Source: Durusdinium trenchii (taxonomy: Eukaryota; Sar; Dinophyceae; Suessiales; Symbiodiniaceae). From it: a DNA stretch of 64,000 nt. Position 1 is the first letter of the stretch, and each line of letters begins with the position of its first letter. Shown here one piece after another: positions 57,170 through 64,000 of this stretch. The notes beneath the pieces were generated by a model that saw only the letters and a program-made list of their open reading frames with translations, was not told where the DNA came from and ran no database searches. Position numbers and translations under genes: made by a program. The DNA is taken from positions 48,351-112,350 of the forward strand of contig CAXAMN010004025.1 in NCBI GenBank assembly GCA_963970005.1, read 5' to 3'.

Positions 57170-57262
57170 AAGTAACAGGAAGCTACTAGTAACAGGTGCA
57201 TCGCTAGTAGTAACAAGTGCCTTACTAGTAGAAACAAGAAGCTATTAGAAACAAGTGCTGAC
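57170..57262. repeat. CTAGTAGC repeat family, copy 4
   Basis: Degenerate units of CTACTAGTAACAGGTGC type, in reverse orientation to the 21-bp tandem at 36407. Confidence 0.7.
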
Positions 57263-57669
57263 GGAACCTCTGAACTGACTGGTCGATGTTTGGCCGAACA
57301 GTGCCCACGGTCATGCACCACCCACCCGGCACCACGTGGTGAGGCCATGACTCCGGGCCTGGGAGCCTCCATGACGCCGGGCGCGGGTGGCCGAGGTTCA
57401 CTGGTTGGCGCGGGTGGGTCGCGAGTGGCGGGCGAAGATGGTTCAACATAGCGAAGAAGTGAAAAGAAATCTCAAGCTGTCTCATGCCAGATGCCCCCAA
57501 TGTTGCTACCTCCTTTTTCTATAATTAGTCAATGTGCTATAACACTTGCAACATTGATCAAAATTGCAAGTTTCCAGGGATCCATACACGACACCTAAAA
57601 ATGAAGCCAAGATGATGACAGCCTCCTTTTTGTTTGTGTCATCATTTTTACACCAGACCTTCAACCATT

Positions 57670-57752
57670 TAAGGCCTCAACCCGGGAACACCTGGAGGGC
57701 TCGGGACTCAGAACGCGAAGCCAAGCGCGCTCGCCTGGCGCAGCTGTTTCCG
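57670..57752 (+). CDS. Candidate charged exon
   Basis: Frame reading PQPGNTWRARDSEREAKRAR then LAQLFPR, closed by a good GT donor (CGC|GTGAGT at 57753). The surrounding frame is open 57564-57887 but only this part is convincingly protein-like. Not recognised. Confidence 0.42.
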
Positions 57753-57880
57753 CGTGAGTCTGGAACATGCAGAAGCGCGTCATTCCTGTTTGGGTGTGGG
57801 GTCCGACTCCTGTCGCAGAGGGCCCAAGGAGTCTTAGGGAAGATGAAAACAAGAGTTGTTGTTTTGGACCTCCTTTCGCT

Positions 57881-58009
57881 CCTTTAAACACAACTGCCGA
57901 TGTACCGCTACCGCACAGGAATGTGACACCTGGCTACCGGGCTCCCACGCCCACTTGGCAAGCTGGGCCGGGAAGCGCGGCTGACTGGTGCAAGGAATTG
58001 GTACAGTAG
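57881..58009 (+). CDS. Candidate Pro-rich terminal exon
   Basis: TADVPLPHRNVTPGYRAPTP then TWQAGPGSAADWCKELVQ, stop TAG 58007-58009. Polar, disordered-looking. May follow the exon at 57670. Confidence 0.33.
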   Translation, partial: PLNTTADVPLPHRNVTPGYRAPTPTWQAGPGSAADWCKELVQ

Positions 58010-58019
58010 GTGCTGTAAT

Positions 58020-58325
58020 ATGGCAGCTGTTATGAGATCTTCTGAGTCACAAGTATTTCATGGTCATTGCGATTCCATTGACGAAATGTCGTTAGATCGA
58101 GAAGCCCTCCACCACCGCCAGTGCAACATTCTGCCAACGAATCGGGGAAAGTTCACGAAACCGGACAGTGCACAAGGAACAGTCGTGCAGACGGAAACAA
58201 TATATTCAATGAACAGCGACGTTGAGAAACTGGCGCCCTTCCACCTTTGGAACGACAAGAAAAGACAGATAAGTTTGGTCCAATGGCCGGCTTGTGTTCT
58301 CATTTGTAGAAGGCGGTTTGCATAG
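58020..58325 (+). CDS. Open frame of 101 codons with ATG
   Basis: MAAVMRSSESQVFHGHCDSI opens the frame, followed by charged segments (DEMSLDREALHHRQ) and a final arginine-rich stretch, stop at 58323-58325. Possibly a small gene or a first exon. A 110-codon minus frame overlaps. Not recognised. Confidence 0.33.
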   Translation: MAAVMRSSESQVFHGHCDSIDEMSLDREALHHRQCNILPTNRGKFTKPDSAQGTVVQTETIYSMNSDVEKLAPFHLWNDKKRQISLVQWPACVLICRRRFA

Positions 58326-58537
58326 GTGGAAACTTCTTCAATTGTCCATTCTGGCAGGTCAGCACTGACACAATGAGCAGAGGGGAGACCAGACAATGAG
58401 GAAATACCGCCAGTTCAGATCAGGTGCTTTCGACATGGAACTCACCCAAGAAGCCAAGGATTCTTTTGAAACATGCCTTCAAGGACTTCTCACCAAGAGC
58501 AAAGTATAAATGTAGTTAGTGTGCACTTAGTACTAGG

Positions 58538-58546
58538 AAGTAGTAG

Positions 58547-58580
<34 letters not shown>

Positions 58581-58622
58581 GAGTAGGAGTAGGAGTAGTA
58601 GGAGTAGTAGTAGTAGTCGTCG
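58538..58622. repeat. (TAG)n microsatellite with AGG interruptions
   Basis: Pure AGT/TAG triplets for about 30 bases, flanked by GTAGGA variants. Confidence 0.92.
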
Positions 58623-59485
58623 TAACTCTCTTCCTACAGGGTTGTGTACTATGTTAAACAGGGGCCGGGTCTTGAAAAAGATTGCCGAGCTGTACAAAGC
58701 TCAATCAACAAACCAACCTGAACAAAACAGAAAAACAACCTCAGCGAAAAAGATGTTTTCTAGTTATTCCAACACCAATACTCATTACTATCAGTGCTCT
58801 GTCAGTCACGAAGAAGCTAGGGTGAGAGAACCTCCACATACAGCAAGTAGATGAAAAACTGATGTGGCACTGAGAACTGGAAGATGTCAGGATGTCTATT
58901 GTCAGCATGAACCCTGATTGACTCTTCCCTGATAGATGGCACGCAGAACCAGCAAATGTCATGCTGAGGGTGATGACTCCTGGTAACGAGATGGAGACAA
59001 ACACCCCACAATGGCGCCGTCCTCAGTGTTCGCCATGTCGGACACCTCTTCCGGACAACCCTGTGTTGACTTGGAACATCCTGAAATATGGGGTTTCCAC
59101 TGAAAGTTTTAGTGCTAGAGTAGAGTTTTAACAGTTGGAGATATATATATATATTTGGCCAGGAGCAGGTTGCTTGGCAAAAGGGCAATGAACCATTGAG
59201 GCTAGTGAAGTATGTAAGCTATATGCATATATATATATATATAGTTGTTTCTCTCACTTACACTCCAAAGCACCGACCATGTGTTCACAATTCTGGGCAG
59301 CGGTTACCAAATCCAGCGCCCTCTGTAGGCAACCTCCTCCCACACCTGCAGGGAACGCCAATTTGTTTGGGCCTCAGACTTGGGCCTTCAAATGCTGAAA
59401 ATTATCCATCCACTGCAGAAGGGAACATTTATATTGTCATTGTAGGGAAAACATGGGAAAACCGTTTCTTTAAATTTCTCGGCAG

Positions 59486-59659
59486 GTAGCTTCAGGGTTC
59501 CAAAACGTGGTTTTAGAAGAGGAAGAAGATCTTTCTGTCCTGAAGAGCGTGGGACACCTGAGGCCAAGCACACCTTTGCCTGGAGTCGCAGACCCAGTGG
59601 AGATCTTTAAGGATACGTACCCCTTGATAGGACATATTGGACATCATATGACATGGTGA
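59486..59659 (+). CDS. Candidate terminal exon, unknown protein
   Basis: Acceptor CGGCAG (ending 59485) opens SGFQNVVLEEEEDLSVLKSV then PSTPLPGVADPVEIFKDTYP and a histidine-rich end, stop TGA 59657-59659. Among the best-looking single exons in the right part of the window. No family recognised. Confidence 0.53.
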   Translation, partial: VASGFQNVVLEEEEDLSVLKSVGHLRPSTPLPGVADPVEIFKDTYPLIGHIGHHMTW

Positions 59660-60329
59660 TCAGCCTGATTATATATGTGAGACCAGGAAACCACACAACA
59701 AAGGCGCATCATTTCCACGAAAATCTGATCCCCGACATGTGTCGCGATCTCGATTTCCTGGGATTCACATGGATTCACCTTTCTTCCGAGGGGATTTATT
59801 CGGGGGATCACTCTGGACCGGCGATCCATTCCCTTAGTGGACCCGGAAAGAGCCATGTTCTGAATCTATGTTTCAACAAAAAATGATCTTTCCAAACTGG
59901 TGAGAACCCTCTTCAAGGGAAGAAAGTTCCTCTTCTCCTTGTCCATTTTTCCCAGATATATATATATAGATATAGATCTCCCCATCTGCATCTAGGCACC
60001 GCCCATCTCTAAGAGAGATCAGAGATACACTCTATTTGGCGATTTGGAGATGGTTAAGTTTAATCTTCTGGAGGCATCGCGGACGCCCTACGGCCCGTCG
60101 GGAGTCTGAGACCGGGAGTTTGGGCGGGTTGAATGCAGAGATATGTGCCGATCAATCTTTCAAAAGGGTTTCACACGTGGGGGGAACCGAAATCAATGGA
60201 TTTGATATGGTTTGATACTCTTCCTCTCCGGCCTGGTAGCTTCTTGTTTGCCCTCAAGTGTAGCAACCAACAACACTTAGTCAAGTCACACTCTTGCGTA
60301 CCAAGAGTCGCAACACAGAAAGTTTTAGA

Positions 60330-60495
60330 AAACATTTGCACCAGCACCAGATCAAGAAGGCGATGAATATGATCTTGTGTCGTGCACCAGTCATTGCCAT
60401 TTGATCCTTTGAGTTTCCCTCTCAGCCTTTGCCAAAAGTCCTTCAATTCATGTACCAAGGCCTCCAACTCCTGTGAAGCAGGATGGTAGTCGGAC
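60330..60495 (-). CDS. Minus-strand candidate exon
   Basis: The minus-strand frame reads ASQELEALVHELKDFWQRLR then GKLKGSNGNDWCTTQDHIHR and LLDLVLVQMFSK. The full open frame runs 60635 to 60171. Good amphipathic helices. It competes with the plus-strand Pro-rich frame only at its upstream end. Confidence 0.4.
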
Positions 60496-60673
60496 CCCAG
60501 CCGGGATGCCTCCGGGCACCCCGGCCGGTGTGCCGCCCCCCACGCCGCCCGTGCGCCCCGGCACGCCGGGGCTGCCACCGCCCACCCCTCCGGGTCGGCC
60601 TGGTGCGCCAGCCGGGCCGGCGCCAATGACGCCACCCATCTTAGGGACGAGCATCAAGAATGAAAGCACGTAA
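60482..60673 (+). CDS. Pro/Gly-rich low-complexity exon
   Basis: Acceptor GAAGCAG opens GSRTPAGMPPGTPAGVPPPT and further TPP/GRPG repeats, then MTPPILGTSIKNEST and a stop at 60671-60673. Very GC-rich. Reads as a disordered domain of the kind seen in RNA-processing factors, but the minus strand of the same bases gives a Gly-rich frame, so strand is not certain. Confidence 0.4.
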   Translation, partial: DGSRTPAGMPPGTPAGVPPPTPPVRPGTPGLPPPTPPGRPGAPAGPAPMTPPILGTSIKNEST

Positions 60674-60811
60674 AAAAGGGCCGCAGGTGTGGGAAGGAGC
60701 TCTGGGTTGGGAGAGCTAATTATTTTTGATTTGGCATGTTCCCAGAGGCTTAGGACTTAGGAAGACTCTTGAATCCCATTTGAACTTTGTGTGACGGGTC
60801 TAGGATGCAAT

Positions 60812-60975
60812 TTTGTCAAGAAAAAAGACTACGAGGGCAACTGCTACAATCCCTGCTGAATTCCCATATCTTCCCAGAGGAACAACAAGATCTTGCAAAC
60901 CTCTCTTTGGCACTCCATCCATGGTGTTTGACAGAGGACAACCGTTACCAAGAGGAAATATTAGTACAGTACGTG
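60812..60975 (+). CDS. Candidate exon, frame uncertain
   Basis: One frame reads EKRLRGQLLQSLLNSHIFPE then EQQDLANLSLALHPW; a second reads RGTTRSCKPLFGTPSMVFDR. Both are plausible, so only coding on the plus strand is suggested. Confidence 0.3.
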
Positions 60976-61072
60976 TTTTTGTTTGTTGCTGTTCAGGAAC
61001 AAAGACCTGGTAGACCTTAATTCTTTCACGTTCATTGTACCACTCCGGTTTGAGCGCCTGACCCTTTCGCAG

Positions 61073-61195
61073 GTGGTCTTCGAGCGGAGCTCAGGGAGCT
61101 CCTTGCTGATCGCCACTGAGGGCGTGGCAAAGGAGAGAGCGCCATTGGGCCGTCCGGTGATGCCCGGTGGTGAGGATAGTGAGGCTCGCTACTAG
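61073..61195 (+). CDS. Candidate exon, unknown protein
   Basis: Acceptor TTCGCAG (ending 61072) opens VVFERSSGSSLLIATEGVAK then ERAPLGRPVMPGGE, with a GA donor at 61175 or a stop at 61193-61195. GC-rich and protein-like; it directly abuts the CTAGTAGC repeat. Confidence 0.48.
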   Translation: MVFERSSGSSLLIATEGVAKERAPLGRPVMPGGEDSEARY

Positions 61196-61235
61196 TAGCG
61201 ATGGCCTCCACCTAGTAGCTTCTTGCTACTAGAGC
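61190..61235. repeat. CTAGTAGC repeat family, copy 5
   Basis: CTACTAGTAGCGATGGCCTC followed by CACCTAGTAGCTTCTTGCTA. Both halves match wording in copies 1 and 3. Confidence 0.7.
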
Positions 61236-61423
61236 AATTTCATGAACGTGCGATCCATGTTGCAGGTGCGATCCATGAGTTAGATTGGAAAAAAGCGCAG
61301 CGATGGTTTTGTGACCAGTGGCTGAACAAACATATTTCGGACATCTCCACTTTGACTGGTCAACGACTAGGAGCGAATTGGGGCTTGCGGGCCAGGGTGT
61401 TTGGCCTAACATACAGTACATAA
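61223..61423 (+). CDS. Open frame of 66 codons, unknown
   Basis: Distal part reads ELDWKKAQRWFCDQWLNKHI then SDISTLTGQRLGANWGLRAR. A GTGCGATCCATG word is repeated at 61248 and 61266, flanking a GCAG acceptor. Not recognised. Confidence 0.35.
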   Translation: MLLEQFHERAIHVAGAIHELDWKKAQRWFCDQWLNKHISDISTLTGQRLGANWGLRARVFGLTYST

Positions 61424-61990
61424 ATTAGTAATCATTGATCATAGATAACCATAGTAATAATCACGTATTATATATATATATGTAAGTATGTTTGTGCTGT
61501 TTAATATGTGTTTACATGTATGTGTTATTAAATTCATATGTGTTTGTTTGTGTGTTTATTGTTATGTAGATTCAGTTGATGTTTCGATGTATTTTTCCAA
61601 CCACGTGTGTCCACGTGCTTCTTTTTGGGGCCATGTAACATGTATGGCATTGCTTTTCGGATTTTCTGGTGCGTTTAGCCATTCGGTATTGGTCTACAAT
61701 TAGCTCGGACAGAGGGTTGCCGACGTATAAGTATATAGTGCCAATCGCTCCTGTCGAGGATTATGTCAAAGACCTATAAAACATGGAGTACTGTACCTTG
61801 ATTTTACAACACACCGCATACGGGTCCAGTACATGATAGTATGTAGTATGTAGAGAGAGAGGGAGCGCGCAGCGCACAGCTGCTGGGCAACACAATATTG
61901 TTAGGTTCTGAAGCTGACGGGTCTTGAATGCGTGTTATATGTATAATATACAACATGCAATTACATAGGTCAAACAATGTGTTTATGCAG

Positions 61991-62098
61991 CGAATGATCA
62001 ACGTAGATGTGTTGCACAGAGAGTTCAGAAGATTACAATTGCGCATTGAGCAGTTGGAACGGATCTCTCCTAAGTGCATGTGTCACACATATGTTTAA
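61991..62098 (+). CDS. Candidate coiled-coil terminal exon
   Basis: Acceptor TTATGCAG (ending 61990) opens RMINVDVLHREFRRLQLRIE then QLERISPKCMCHTYV, stop TAA 62096-62098. Leucines are spaced as in a short coiled coil. Surroundings are AT-rich and otherwise empty (61430-61985). Confidence 0.5.
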   Translation, partial: RMINVDVLHREFRRLQLRIEQLERISPKCMCHTYV

Positions 62099-62260
62099 AA
62101 TGGGAACCTGCCCCTTTCGTCGGCGGTCTCATTGGGCCATGATCCTTTGCAAAAGCAAGAGATCTTGAGAGTTGCGAGCAGTTTGTCCAAAAGTTGAACC
62201 TACAAGTTGTATTATGTTATGAATCATTCACTAAGTCACTAAGCCACCAGAGCTTCCTCC

Positions 62261-62400
62261 ATGTGTCGAAAGAGCGGACCGGACTTCGCCAGCGGCCCCA
62301 GCGGCACCGCGGGCCACGTTCGATCTCAGGAGGTGAGGCCTGAGGCCGAAACGGACACCGCCGGAGCCCGGCCGTCCGGACGCCCAGTGGCGGACGCCCT
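62261..62400 (+). CDS. Candidate GC-rich exon, frame uncertain
   Basis: One frame reads QEVRPEAETDTAGARPSGRP and VADALRAAW; another ends at a GT donor (CTCAGGAG|GTGAGG, 62332) after VERADRTSPAAPAAPRATFD. The segment is clearly more GC-rich than its flanks, so an exon is likely; which frame is not settled. Confidence 0.35.
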
Positions 62401-62409
62401 GCGAGCTGC

Positions 62410-62640
62410 GTGGCAGCCCCTGTGGGCCTTCAATGCGGATGTTGTAAATATAGACGTTTCGAAGGTGTGTCAAGAGTGAACCCTCAAACGAAAAGACGGC
62501 AGCTTAACAAAAGATGTGTATCCTCGTGCAAACAATACGACCAGCAGGGTGTTCCCGAAGCCCTGTGTGACACGTGCAAGCGGCAAGTGCTTGAATTTAC
62601 AATCACTTCTTGTGAGGTCACGGCAGCAGGGAGTCTATGA
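62410..62640 (+). CDS. Candidate Cys-rich, zinc-ribbon-like exon
   Basis: Frame reading VGLQCGCCKYRRFEGVSRVN then PQTKRRQLNKRCVSSCKQYD and VPEALCDTCKRQVLEFTITS, to TGA 62638-62640. Cysteines occur as C-x-C-C, C-x3-C and C-x2-C with basic residues between, a pattern that could bind zinc. No catalogued finger matches from memory. It overlaps the end of the previous candidate in another frame. Confidence 0.42.
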   Translation: MAAPVGLQCGCCKYRRFEGVSRVNPQTKRRQLNKRCVSSCKQYDQQGVPEALCDTCKRQVLEFTITSCEVTAAGSL

Positions 62641-63849
62641 GCTTCATCAGCAGGAGCTAGAGTCAGCAAACTCACTTTCAGCGCCCCTAGAGTCAGTGTC
62701 AGGACCATTTCCAAGGAAACAAAATTCATGTACCTGCGTGAAACACCCTCAATGGGTGTTGACCAAAGCTCCGGGTCAACATGTTCTGGGTGAGACCATA
62801 TGTGAGAATTTGCGTTGGACGACGTCATGCGTTATTCGGTGTGTAAAGGCTCTCTTGGAGTTTGAAGGACTGGGTGGTAGTGAAAGACGTGAAGTGGTCG
62901 GAGAGTTTGCAATGAATGCCTGTCATGGCTTAGTTTTCTCTAAGCCCCAGAGTATCATGTTCTCAGCGTCGTTTGCCGTTGTGGTTGTTTTTGGTGTGTG
63001 TGTGTGTGTTGCTGTTCTTCGGTGTCAAAGGGACTAGTGGCGTGAAGAGCCTCGGCAAGTATGTATTTCAAATGCACTGGTTCCAGTGCCAAACTGGGAC
63101 CAAAATTCAATGCCCGACATGATCCGTCGAACATGTGGAGATCCGATTGACCCCAGCTGGCTCCTTGTTTGGAGCCACTGCGTTTGGAATGTCACTTGAA
63201 CATCGCAAAGGAAGGATGTACTGTACATGTCAATCATGTCAGACAGCCACTCGCGTTTTACTAAAATTATGACCCCTGTGATTTGGTGGATGCTGCTCGC
63301 GGGGAACAGACGCCACTCGGGTAGGACGCTCGCGAGATCTTGTACCAAGCCTTGAGGCCGCGAATTGTTGGCCGATTGGCTCCGGGCAAATGCAAGTCGT
63401 CGGTGGTTGCGCATGCCTTCGGTGAATGTCAAACACAATCACAATCAGGTTTTGAGCTTTGCAAGTGGAATTGGGTTAATGAGGTGACCAGTAAGGGCCG
63501 GTGTCTATTGACATGTCCGGCCTGTGATGAAATCACTTTGCCATTTTGTAAGTTGCTTTTGGCAGAACTGTCAGAGTGTCGCAAGGCCTCAAGTGATGAC
63601 TGTGGCAGAGGAGTGGGAGTCGGCGAGGGCTGATGTTTGAGTTGGCATATGCCCTGTGTCGATATCGCAAAAGAGCATCGTCAAGGCCCTCAATGTTGGG
63701 GAGCACCCACAGGCAAGATGAATAACTCTTGTGACCTCCCTCCCTTCGGTTGATGATATCGCAAGCTGAACTACCTGAAGGTTCTTCGATGTCCTTCGTG
63801 CCTTTTGGGTTACAGTACGTAGTAAGAGTATGTAAGAGTATGAGTCTTT

Positions 63850-64000
63850 TGGTCTTGGACCAGGCTTTCGTGTGCGACATACAACTCCAGGGTCGTCGTC
63901 CGATCTGCTTCGTCGATCGCGTGGCGTTGGCGTCTCGCGCAGGACTATCCCCCACGGCAACATCGCGTGTCGTCCCGCGATTCGGACGTGGTGAACTTTT
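63850..64000 (+). CDS. Open frame at the right edge, partial
   Basis: Plus-strand frame reading LDQAFVCDIQLQGRRPICFV then DRVALASRAGLSPTATSRVV and open to the window end. The minus strand is also open in two frames (124 and 140 codons). Weak call. Confidence 0.25.

Overview
The window looks like nuclear DNA of a dinoflagellate, most likely a Symbiodiniaceae-type alga. This is inferred, because no rRNA or other barcode is present. Coding sequence is sparse and split into short exons. The reconstructable introns end in AG (usually AG|G) but begin with GT, GC or GA, a splice-donor mix known from dinoflagellates. Simple and dispersed repeats fill much of the rest. A 10-base run of N marks an assembly gap at 36482-36491 inside a tandem repeat.

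The best-resolved region is 42.0-55.95 kb. It holds three plus-strand, intron-rich genes in tandem. Gene A (about 42069-45297) encodes an acidic then lysine-rich protein. Gene B (45901-53210, about 22 exons) begins with a domain whose motifs follow the order of C5-cytosine DNA methyltransferases, followed by a long proline-rich stretch and a charged C-terminus. Gene D (about 53334-55949) encodes a transposase-like protein of a type I recognise as highly repeated in dinoflagellate genomes. Reading phase is kept across the resolved exon joins, which strongly supports these models. Blocks rich in GGTTC pentamers lie on both sides (41485-41611 and 56763-56909). I propose the block as a candidate large spliced mobile element, or the remains of one, carrying its own methyltransferase-like gene.

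The first 41 kb and the last 7 kb are a mosaic of isolated candidate exons, mostly on the plus strand. A few are on the minus strand: one gene with a duplicated, frameshifted exon at 19.4-20.05 kb, one at 23.6-24.3 kb, and single exons near 35.5 and 60.4 kb. One plus-strand exon at 21.0-21.2 kb resembles the Prp18 splicing-factor domain, and one at 4.7 kb resembles the end of a SET domain. The rest I could not name. They are reported because they keep an open frame with a protein-like composition and usually a usable AG acceptor. Full gene models here would need transcript data.

Repeats of note: a cluster of the palindromic core TTCTATAGAA at 0.25-1.5 kb, a directional CGTAAG cluster at 9.4-10.2 kb, a CTAGTAGC family at five places, a GTCGGATA cluster inside the large intron of gene B, a perfect 23-bp hairpin at 13.2 kb and a GGTCC-rich tract at 15.3 kb. 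I saw no tRNA, rRNA, CRISPR array or bacterial-type operon.
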